Assembly (NCBI GenBank): GCA_002404515.1
Contig: DHJV01000124.1
Coordinates: 1 to 17,049, forward strand
Direction of reading: 5' to 3'
Length of the DNA stretch: 17,049 bases
Source of the DNA: Lachnospiraceae bacterium UBA4711
Lineage (GTDB): Bacteria > Bacillota > Clostridia > Lachnospirales > Lachnospiraceae
Part shown: positions 1 through 6,659 of the stretch, in pieces
Layout of the letters: each line of letters begins with the position of its first letter
Numbering within the stretch: position 1 is the first letter of the stretch
The notes under the pieces: generated by a model
The model's input: only the letters and a program-made list of their open reading frames with translations
Told to the model about the DNA's origin: nothing
Database searches by the model: none
Made by a program: the position numbers and the translations under genes

Positions 1-39
1 TCATACGTCACTTGACACTATCCAAATTGTAGTGCCCCC

Positions 40-96
40 TCACATACGTTCGGCGGCAGATCGTCGGAAGCATCCTAAATCATTCGCTCCGCTCAT
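40..96 (-). CDS. Possible 18-codon ORF overlapping the kinase stop
   Basis: An ATG overlaps the TGA of the histidine kinase gene in an ATGA arrangement and is preceded by a strong AAGGAGGA ribosome binding site about eight bases upstream. It reads only 18 codons (MSGANDLGCFRRSAAERM) before TGA. No family is recognisable. It could be a translationally coupled leader peptide for a gene beyond the left edge, a decayed start of a partner response regulator, or chance. The good ribosome site and stop/start overlap are the only support. Confidence 0.25.
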   Translation of the reverse strand: MSGANDLGCFRRSAAERM

Positions 97-105
97 GATG
101 CTTCC
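66..105. repeat. 9-bp inverted repeat around the kinase stop codon
   Basis: GGAAGCATC at 66-74 and GATGCTTCC at 97-105 are exact reverse complements separated by 22 bases. In minus-strand RNA the hairpin would take in part of the AAGGAGGA ribosome site and would place the ATGA stop/start in the loop. No T-run follows, so it does not look like a terminator. A role in controlling translation of the downstream ORF is inference. Confidence 0.5.
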
Positions 106-1397
106 TCCTTATTCACCGGCAATAACAACCGTGCCGTCACACCGCCCGCACTGTTTTCCGAATACGAAAGTCCATACTTTCTGCCACACAGATATTTGAT
201 CCGCTTCTGCACATTCAGAATTCCGATACTGTTTCCATCCAGCTTTGCTTCCTGCTTATTGTAGTGCAGTAACATCTCGTCAATCTGCGCTTTCATGCCT
301 TCTTCGAATCCACCGCCACTGTCTTTGATACAGATCTCCATATCTGCGCCTGCACATTTGACCGATATCTCAATCTCGCCCCGGTATCCACGTTTCTTCA
401 TTCCATGTAACAGACTATTCTCCACCAGCGGTTGTAAGATGAAGTTCGGTACCTGCACCGCCCCTAAATCCGGATCAATATCATAACCGCAGAACAACTC
501 CGGATACCGGTAACACATCAGTTCCATATACGCTTCTACAAGTTCCAGCTCATCATCAAGTGTGACCATCGAACGGTCAACCTTGACGCTCAGCCGGAAG
601 AAATCCACAAGCCGCATCAGAAGCTTCGCAACCTTCTTATCGCCATCCAACTCCGCCTGAATCCGGATCGTATCGAGCGTATTATATAAGAAATGCGGAT
701 TCACCTGACTTTTCAGATAGAGCATCGACATCTTCTGTTCCGTGAGCTCCGCACGCAGAGCGTCCGGATTCTCCAATGTCAGATAAAACGCGAGCGTCAT
801 AAGTGTGATTCCCATTCCGCTGATCAGCCATGTATGATGCAGTCCCTGCAGGAAGCAGATTGTAAACTCAAAGATCAGTGCCATGCCGATGGCAAATTTC
901 TTCTTATTGTCCATTTTCTTCCAGTTCGCAAGCAGCAGCCATGAACATAGTATAAGATACACAGCTACGCTGATATAACTTACATAAGCGTAAAGTCCCG
1001 CTGAATAATTTCCATCCGATGTCTCAATGTAAGTAAGCGGAAGTGTCATCGCTCCGACTTCTGAAATCACTAGAAACATCCGTGCCGGCAGATCAAGTGT
1101 CCGCTTCTTTCCGGTCTCTTCCTCCACCAGTATCGCAATATACTGATAGAAAAAGAACAAAACTAATGCCATCGTACCGACAAACAGCCGGTGCAAAACA
1201 TCGTTCAATACAGCCGGTACGCGATCAAGGTGATTAATCGTATAGATCGTCGCCGCATCAAAGATCAGATGCACAATCACCACGATCAAAAGTGCCGAAA
1301 ATGTCTTATGTAACGCCGTCTGTCTCCGTCTCGCCGAGAAATAGATTCCCGCCACAAACGCCAGAATCAATATCAGCGCGATTTCCATTCGAATCAT
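93..1397 (-). CDS. Membrane sensor histidine kinase, LytS/YesM type (HisKA_7TM-like input)
   Basis: A 434-residue sensor kinase of the His_kinase (PF06580) family. Residues 1-210 hold about six or seven hydrophobic segments (near 5-20, 33-52, 70-92, 105-123, 137-158, 168-187 and 191-207) with no large extracellular domain, so the signal is probably sensed in or at the membrane. The kinase core follows: a short helical linker (212-230), the phospho-acceptor box NPHFLYN with His235, the N box LQPLVENSLLHG near 321-332, the G box DSGGGF at 359-364, and a last motif NSIGILNVQKRI at 389-400. The start is well set by GAAGGAG eight bases before ATG. Such kinases normally pair with a LytTR or AraC-type response regulator encoded next to them; none is visible, and the partner would lie beyond the left edge. 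Ligand unknown. Confidence 0.9.
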   Translation of the reverse strand: MIRMEIALILILAFVAGIYFSARRRQTALHKTFSALLIVVIVHLIFDAATIYTINHLDRVPAVLNDVLHRLFVGTMALVLFFFYQYIAILVEEETGKKRTLDLPARMFLVISEVGAMTLPLTYIETSDGNYSAGLYAYVSYISVAVYLILCSWLLLANWKKMDNKKKFAIGMALIFEFTICFLQGLHHTWLISGMGITLMTLAFYLTLENPDALRAELTEQKMSMLYLKSQVNPHFLYNTLDTIRIQAELDGDKKVAKLLMRLVDFFRLSVKVDRSMVTLDDELELVEAYMELMCYRYPELFCGYDIDPDLGAVQVPNFILQPLVENSLLHGMKKRGYRGEIEISVKCAGADMEICIKDSGGGFEEGMKAQIDEMLLHYNKQEAKLDGNSIGILNVQKRIKYLCGRKYGLSYSENSAGGVTARLLLPVNKEEAS

Positions 1398-1428
1398 AGA
1401 TTATTCTCCTTCGCGTTTTTGCTCATTT

Positions 1429-1485
1429 ACAGGAAAGTCACCGGACACCGCCCGGTGACTTCACACGCATAAACATGCTTCCTGT
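1429..1485 (-). other. Structured 5' leader of the sensor kinase gene
   Basis: Two nested inverted repeats lie in the untranslated leader: an outer arm ACAGGAA (1429-1435) with TTCCTGT (1479-1485), and an inner 10-bp perfect arm AAGTCACCGG (1435-1444) with CCGGTGACTT (1452-1461) around a 7-base loop. There is no U-run on either strand, so it is not an intrinsic terminator. It ends about 30 bases before the start codon. It matches no riboswitch consensus I recognise. A regulatory or RNA-stabilising leader is inference. Confidence 0.45.
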
Positions 1486-1519
1486 ATCGCACAATTAACT
1501 ACTATTATTTTTGCATATT

Positions 1520-1553
1520 ATTATATCGGATAATAGGGGATTTTTATAGGGGA
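1520..1553 (-). promoter_or_regulatory. Promoter candidate for the sensor kinase, with direct repeats
   Basis: On the minus strand a perfect TATAAT -10 box lies at 1520-1525. The hexamer 17 bases upstream is TATAAA, a poor -35. That region carries two exact copies of TCCCCTAT (1533-1540 and 1546-1553, 13 bases apart), and a weaker third CCTAT lies at 1567-1571. A good -10, a weak -35 and tandem repeats over the -35 are typical of activator-dependent promoters. Transcription would start near 1513, leaving a leader of about 115 bases. Confidence 0.45.
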
Positions 1554-1582
1554 ATGTGTCGATTTTATAGGTTGGATTCATA

Positions 1583-1622
1583 ATATGAAAATACCCCAAA
1601 GTCACCGAGACTTCAGGGTATT
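1583..1622 (-). terminator. Intrinsic terminator after the GNAT-methyltransferase gene
   Basis: Minus-strand RNA folds into AATACCCTGAAGTC, loop TCGGT, GACTTTGGGGTATT, followed by TTCATATT. The stem is about 14 bp with a small internal mismatch. It starts about 20 bases after the stop codon of the 1643 gene and separates it from the kinase gene. Confidence 0.7.
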
Positions 1623-1642
1623 GCTTCTAATTCTTCATTATG

Positions 1643-3181
1643 CTATTTTCTAGCTACAACTAATATTTCTTTTGCTTTTTGATCTAATTTGTCCAACGGT
1701 AGATCAAAATGTCCAGCTTGTACATATGCAACATATTGCACAGAAAATCCAATTGCCTGCAACGCCTGTTCAAGTTCCTTCGCAGTATATCTTCTATCTC
1801 GAATTACATACTCTGCACGCAAACCACAATCATTGTCAAACTGCTCTTTATGGTAGAAAATATCCATATGCTCATCATAAAGTAAATAGGCGGGATCAAA
1901 TATATTTCCGCTTTCCTGCATAATTTTCCCAGGCTTCAAGTAAATCGGTTTCTCAGGGCTTTCCTGTAAATCGAAATACTGTGTTTTCGGTAATAAATCC
2001 AATGTTAAATCTTTATTCATAGCAGATAAGAATAAATACCCACCTTTTTCCAGATTACTATAAGCAGTCTCAAGAATTCTATCGTTCTCAGAATTTCTTG
2101 CAAATGATCCATACACATCATACAGACAAAGCACCACAGAAAATTTATTTGCAAACTGCAAGTCTCCAGCATCTTCATTGAAGAATCCCAAATTACGTGA
2201 TCGATTATCATCCGCGTTCTCAATATGTGTTTTTGCCGAATCCACACCTATTCCATAACCAATTTGAGAAGCCAATGCTTTCAAATGTCTTCCATCACCA
2301 CATCCCAGATCCAAAACACTATCAATTTTCCCATCATCTGTCTGCCCATTACCACGCATCCAATCTAAAATGAAAGAAATCTCATTTTCAGTACCTTTCG
2401 TCCATGCATGCGTCTGCATCGGCATGCGATCGTACGCGGAATATACCTGTTCTTTGGAACTTTCAAAGAATGTATCCATATATTTCTTACACAATTCTTT
2501 GTCTAATTTCTGATCAAAGAATGTAAAACACAGCCACTCATCACCAGGTTCAAGTATACCAAGTTTTTTCTCAATTTCTTCAATGTTCCCATATTGAGAA
2601 TTATCTACAAAGAATTTTGATTGAATTATAGCTTCCCGTTCGGAAATCCGAAGGTCAGCGTCTTTCGCAAATGGTATTAATTCACGAATCTGATCAATAA
2701 GAGTGATTCTTTTACCTATTTCTTTTACTTCACACCGACGAAGAGTCGCCGCTTCCAATGCCTTAATGGTACAAGGATTTGCTGTTGCCAATCCCCATGC
2801 AATGTCATCGGAGAAACACCAGATTGAATTTAAGAGTGTACTTCCAATATGATTCCCTCTATAATCCTTATCTACGACCAATTGCACAACCCACGTAATG
2901 TATCTGGCATCCTCTACACTAATCCTCACATAAAACGCCTGTCCAATCAGTGTATCTTTATAGAACGCACGTGCAACATAATAATCGTCTCTACAATAAT
3001 TTTTCTTATAATATGTCTCAGACATTTTAATCTGCTGCCCGGGTCTGATCGGTGACTCAGCACGATACATCCCATAATTTACCGAGAATAATCTCGCGCA
3101 TTCAGATAACTCTTCTTGTGAAAGTATTTGAACACTATCATTTCTATATGTCAATTCTCTTAAATTTAAAAATCGTTCCAC
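1643..3181 (-). CDS. GNAT acetyltransferase / SAM-dependent methyltransferase fusion
   Basis: Two enzyme domains in one chain of 512 residues. Roughly the first 165 residues look like a GNAT N-acetyltransferase: strand VVQLVVDKDYRGNHIGSTLL carries the RGNHIG acetyl-CoA pyrophosphate loop, followed by a typical late helix (ANPCTIKALEAA). A linker of about 95 residues precedes a class I methyltransferase whose motif I is SVLDLGCGDGRHL, with the acidic motif II residue in YGIGVDSA, NEDAGDLQF as the next motif, and the later VVLCLYDVYG strand. An ATG lies at 3202 (seven residues longer), but GGAGGG sits seven bases before the GTG at 3181 and overlaps codons of the longer reading, so I chose the GTG. 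The gene has its own promoter and terminator. Substrates are unknown; a small-molecule or antibiotic-like target is possible but unproven. Confidence 0.75.
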   Translation of the reverse strand: MERFLNLRELTYRNDSVQILSQEELSECARLFSVNYGMYRAESPIRPGQQIKMSETYYKKNYCRDDYYVARAFYKDTLIGQAFYVRISVEDARYITWVVQLVVDKDYRGNHIGSTLLNSIWCFSDDIAWGLATANPCTIKALEAATLRRCEVKEIGKRITLIDQIRELIPFAKDADLRISEREAIIQSKFFVDNSQYGNIEEIEKKLGILEPGDEWLCFTFFDQKLDKELCKKYMDTFFESSKEQVYSAYDRMPMQTHAWTKGTENEISFILDWMRGNGQTDDGKIDSVLDLGCGDGRHLKALASQIGYGIGVDSAKTHIENADDNRSRNLGFFNEDAGDLQFANKFSVVLCLYDVYGSFARNSENDRILETAYSNLEKGGYLFLSAMNKDLTLDLLPKTQYFDLQESPEKPIYLKPGKIMQESGNIFDPAYLLYDEHMDIFYHKEQFDNDCGLRAEYVIRDRRYTAKELEQALQAIGFSVQYVAYVQAGHFDLPLDKLDQKAKEILVVARK

Positions 3182-3222
3182 AAGCGTTCCCTCCGCAAGC
3201 ATATCCTACAAAATACTTTTTT

Positions 3223-3252
3223 AGCATATCACAACTAACGGGAATTTTGCAA
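3223..3252 (-). promoter_or_regulatory. Promoter for the GNAT-methyltransferase gene
   Basis: Minus strand TTGCAA (3247-3252), an 18-base spacer, then TATGCT (3223-3228) preceded by TGA, an extended -10. It lies about 40 bases before the chosen GTG start. No strong terminator is visible between the upstream TIR gene (stop at 3327) and this promoter, so read-through from the large operon is also possible. Confidence 0.5.
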
Positions 3253-3326
3253 ACTATAATTCGAATGAAGATACTTTCATCGTTTCTGTAACATGATTAT
3301 ATTTCTAAAACCTATATAATATATAT

Positions 3327-5753
3327 TTACTGCTTCGTATATGTTTCTCCTTCATAATATAATTCATTACCAAATGCACTTATATGAGCTTCTTCCAAGT
3401 CCCAGCTGTAATAAGTACTGTCTGGTATATAATATAAATGATGATCCATTGCCAAATACCCATAGTCAATCGTAACAACATCATTTTCAATCGTTAATTT
3501 GGTATTTTCGTTCTTCCATGTTCCCTGCATAGCTCTCAAATCTCGAATAAATTCATTGTGATCTTCATCTAGCTCTATTAAATCATCCACATCTTCAAGC
3601 GAAAAATCCATATGGCTTGCAGTATCATCACTTGCATTTTTCAGCTTTGCAATATATGTACAATATTTATAGCACCGTGCTGCATCCGGATATCCATTTG
3701 TGTCGCTATACAAAAATGCATCCTTTGCTTCATCATATTTTCCACTCTGAATCATTTGTAACCCATATTTATAATTATATTCTGCTAATTTTTCAACTGC
3801 ATCCTTATATCCTCTCTTTGCAGGTCCTCCCATCATCTGAATAGCTTCTTCATAATTTTCTTCTTTACTGTAATTTTCAGCCGATGCATAATTCTGCACA
3901 TTTGACAAATGTCGAGTTAGAACAAACAATATTACTACGGTCACTGTAACAACTGATATAATTATCGTCTTCTTTTTCTTATTTTTTGCCGCTTCTTCCG
4001 CTCGAATTCTGACTTGCTGTCGTTCTTCAGTCTGCTTTCTTTCCTTCTCTTCTCCCCGCAGTCTTTTTAGTTCTGTATAACATTGTAAAGCTTTTTCCCC
4101 AGCATCTTTATAATCTCCAAGTGCCTCCAAGGCCTTTTCTGCCTGTTCAAAATCCTTAATGGATTTTGCCGCGTCTTTCATCTTCAAACGAAGTTGATAT
4201 GCTGTTTCCCGCTCCTGCTGCGCCTTTTCATAAAGTGCTTCGACCTTCTCTGTCGTCTCCTTTAAGAATGCATCATATTCGACAGTTATATTCTGAATTT
4301 TTTCTTCTGCATCCTTCTTTGCTTTCTGGAGTTCTGTATCTATTTCAGAAATGACAGAAGAAACCATTTTCTCTATATCTTCATGCAATTCCCCCTGTGC
4401 ATACTGCCTTGCACGCACAAGCAAACGTTCATCCTCAAACTTCTCTATAACTTTTTGTTTTTCCTGTTCACGTATATCTGTAAAATCTTCATATTTTCGA
4501 TTAAAAACATACATCTGCTTTATCGATTCCTCAGAAAGGAAAACAGGTATGCTATATTTTTTCACTATACCGTCTATTATATCCACCGCCTCAGGACATG
4601 CTTCTTTTAGTTGCCCCTTTTCAGACGGCTGAATTGTATACATATTTCCAAGATTCTCACAATTGGCAACCTTCTTCTGAGCCATTAACTTACCCAGATA
4701 AGCCTCTGCACATTCAGCATCGTGATTTAATGCTTCCTCATAGAATTTATCTGCCTGATTCCATTCAGAATCTTCCAACGCAATTCTTCCCCTTTGAAGA
4801 AGTGTTTCTGTATTGCCACTTACATTCTGAACAACTGATATCGTCTGTTTTAAGCTTTCCGGTCTCAAAATCTTATCAATACCGCGAAGAAGATCCTGTA
4901 CCGCACCTACCTTTCCCATATCCTGTGCCTGCAGGTGCTTAAATTCCTTCGGCATATCATATGCATCAATATCCTTATAGCACGGAATCAAATGTTTCTC
5001 TTTATCCTTTGCCATAAGCTTCAGATATCGACTCCACTCATTTTTTACCCACACTGCATTGTAATAATCATAAGAAGTTCCAAATGCCAGCATGATTTTT
5101 GCCGAATTCAAAGCTGCAAAAATATATGGCTCGTACTCTGTTCCAAGCTTGTCCTCCAAAGAAATACGTGAGAAAAACACACGATAACCCTTCCCTGTTA
5201 ATGCATCATATACATCCTGTGCCATAACGCTATCAACTGTTCGGTCACCATCCTCTGCTGTTTCCTTATAACAGATGAAAATATCATAAGGTTCTTCTTT
5301 TCCTGAGACCTCAATAATTCCCTTTCGAATCTCTTCTATCTGTTTTGCACTTTCGCGATAGACTGATCTAGCCAGAGCATCCGAGTTCTCCATTACCATC
5401 TCAAAATCCGGATCTTCCAAGATGCTGTCAAATGATGATCGATGGCATGTAGGAACTTTATCGCCACTCGCCGGATCATCCACATATTCAATACCATATT
5501 TACACAACAGCAATCCCCAGTATGCCTCTGCTTCTGTATCTGACTCCTCAATGATGCTCTCATACACTCCTGCCGCCTTATCAAACTCATTTGACATACG
5601 CAGTCGGTTTGCTCGATCATATAATTTCATCAACTTTTCATCATCTGCTGTTGGAATAGTCTGCTTTGAACCGCAACACTCACATTCACAAACACTCGTA
5701 TCTTCTGTAATCTGGAGTTCTCCTCCACACATTTTACATTTTAATGTCACCAT
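3327..5753 (-). CDS. Membrane-anchored zinc-ribbon/TIR/TPR protein, copy B
   Basis: About 808 residues. A zinc ribbon (CKMC, then CECECC, residues 6-27) leads into TPR-like helices (about 40-90) and a TIR domain at about 153-298. The TIR has the first strand YDIFICYKE, the BB-loop stretch around RISLEDKLGTEYEP, and WVKNEW, whose Glu (about 239) sits where SARM1-type NAD-cleaving TIRs have their catalytic Glu. Next come a TPR-like pair (about 315-360), a long charged coiled coil (about 430-590), a basic KNKKKK stretch and one transmembrane helix (about 594-612). After the helix are TPR-like repeats and a small beta-rich end with GTWKNENTKLTIENDVVTI. By the positive-inside rule the N-terminal half is cytoplasmic and the tail external. 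An upstream TTG is in frame but lies inside the GGAGGA ribosome site, so I start at the ATG at 5753. Last gene of the seven-gene run; paralogue of the 6660-9134 gene. NADase activity is inferred, not shown. Confidence 0.85.
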   Translation of the reverse strand: MVTLKCKMCGGELQITEDTSVCECECCGSKQTIPTADDEKLMKLYDRANRLRMSNEFDKAAGVYESIIEESDTEAEAYWGLLLCKYGIEYVDDPASGDKVPTCHRSSFDSILEDPDFEMVMENSDALARSVYRESAKQIEEIRKGIIEVSGKEEPYDIFICYKETAEDGDRTVDSVMAQDVYDALTGKGYRVFFSRISLEDKLGTEYEPYIFAALNSAKIMLAFGTSYDYYNAVWVKNEWSRYLKLMAKDKEKHLIPCYKDIDAYDMPKEFKHLQAQDMGKVGAVQDLLRGIDKILRPESLKQTISVVQNVSGNTETLLQRGRIALEDSEWNQADKFYEEALNHDAECAEAYLGKLMAQKKVANCENLGNMYTIQPSEKGQLKEACPEAVDIIDGIVKKYSIPVFLSEESIKQMYVFNRKYEDFTDIREQEKQKVIEKFEDERLLVRARQYAQGELHEDIEKMVSSVISEIDTELQKAKKDAEEKIQNITVEYDAFLKETTEKVEALYEKAQQERETAYQLRLKMKDAAKSIKDFEQAEKALEALGDYKDAGEKALQCYTELKRLRGEEKERKQTEERQQVRIRAEEAAKNKKKKTIIISVVTVTVVILFVLTRHLSNVQNYASAENYSKEENYEEAIQMMGGPAKRGYKDAVEKLAEYNYKYGLQMIQSGKYDEAKDAFLYSDTNGYPDAARCYKYCTYIAKLKNASDDTASHMDFSLEDVDDLIELDEDHNEFIRDLRAMQGTWKNENTKLTIENDVVTIDYGYLAMDHHLYYIPDSTYYSWDLEEAHISAFGNELYYEGETYTKQ
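4866..5750 (-). repeat. Paralogous direct repeat, copy B (zinc ribbon to end of TIR)
   Basis: This segment matches 8250-9134 at a constant offset of 3384 bases without visible insertions or deletions. The last 70 or so bases (5678-5750) are almost identical to 9062-9134. Elsewhere many third codon positions differ while the protein changes little. Past residue about 296 the alignment weakens sharply. Confidence 0.8.
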
Positions 5754-5801
5754 AACTTTTTCCTCCAAATAATCACTCTATGTATTAATCACAATCCATA
5801 T

Positions 5802-6641
5802 TTATTGACATACTTCTTCAAACACAAGCTTGAATTCTGAATTAGATAGCCTTGATTTGTATACTGCTATCTTTCTATTTTGTCGTCTACATATTTCTAA
5901 AATATTCCTTTCAATTTCAGGATTAATTCTATATCCTAAATAAATTCCAGTAATACACTCAAAAGGTATTGTTTCCAGATTCTTATTGTCCATATCATAT
6001 TGCTGTTTTTTTGTGAAAATCATTCTCCACTCCTGTTCATATTCCCATGCTTTTCCTTTTACAAGGAACAACGGCAATACATCATCCAACGGGTCTCCGC
6101 AATCATATTTCTGATCATTCAATAAAGCCTTTGACATTTCTAAATGACTTTCTATCAGCGAATTAATATCTTTTCTTTTCAAACGTTTATCTAAATATAA
6201 AACAGGAAATATATGTTGCAATAAATCCAAACTCTCTTCTTTTTTTAATAACTTCAAATCATATTCAACACAAAATCCTTCATGTGACTTCGCATAATGA
6301 CTCCACATTAGAATATTATCGTATGTTTCCGAAAAGCAGGTAAATCTCGCTAAATCCTTCATACACGCAATTTGTTCAGTGCTCAAAGTTTCCTCTTCTG
6401 CTACTGGAATACCTTCATAGATATCGTTCATACTATTATTAGGAGATAAATGCAGTGACTGAGTTTCAAAATTTCGAATATCAAAATAATTTGCCGGAGT
6501 ATATTTATACAATAAAAATTTATCTGTACTACTCAAGATTTCCATAATATTACTGGATAAATCTTGAGCATCCTCATCTCTTATATCTTGTTGCCAATAA
6601 TCAAACTTTTCAGCTAAATCTTTTTTCAATTTTTCGTACAT
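5802..6641 (-). CDS. DUF2971 family protein
   Basis: 279 residues with the marks of DUF2971 (PF11185): LLYKYTP near 43-49, the LHLSPNNSMNDIYEG stretch at 63-77 (family pattern: a short strand, Ser-Pro, Asn-Asp, then Glu), CFSETYDNILMWSHYAKSHEGFCVEYD at 102-128 (given here as the Cys-Phe-Ser, Met-Trp-Ser-His-Tyr and Gly-Phe-Cys-Val-Glu-Tyr elements), and WEYEQEWRMIF near 198-208. An N-terminal 40-residue helical part precedes the core. There is no signal peptide or membrane segment, so it is cytoplasmic. No biochemical activity is firmly known to me for the family. GAGG lies six bases before ATG. It is sandwiched between the two TIR paralogues, 18 bases after the first and 48 bases before the second, so it is very likely co-transcribed and may share their role. 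Confidence 0.8.
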   Translation of the reverse strand: MYEKLKKDLAEKFDYWQQDIRDEDAQDLSSNIMEILSSTDKFLLYKYTPANYFDIRNFETQSLHLSPNNSMNDIYEGIPVAEEETLSTEQIACMKDLARFTCFSETYDNILMWSHYAKSHEGFCVEYDLKLLKKEESLDLLQHIFPVLYLDKRLKRKDINSLIESHLEMSKALLNDQKYDCGDPLDDVLPLFLVKGKAWEYEQEWRMIFTKKQQYDMDNKNLETIPFECITGIYLGYRINPEIERNILEICRRQNRKIAVYKSRLSNSEFKLVFEEVCQ

Positions 6642-6659
6642 ACCTTACCTCACTTCAAA

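Noticed and set aside
1429..1485. Terminator or known riboswitch in the kinase leader
   Set aside because: No U-run on either strand and no match to a riboswitch consensus I could recall; kept only as a structured leader.
3202..3202. ATG at 3202 as start of the GNAT-methyltransferase
   Set aside because: Its upstream AGGAT is only two bases away, while GGAGGG lies at ideal distance from the GTG at 3181 and would be inside the longer coding sequence.
3303..3329. Terminator after the second TIR gene
   Set aside because: Only a short AT-only inverted repeat (TATATAATATATA) is present, without a GC stem or a proper T-run, so I cannot support one.
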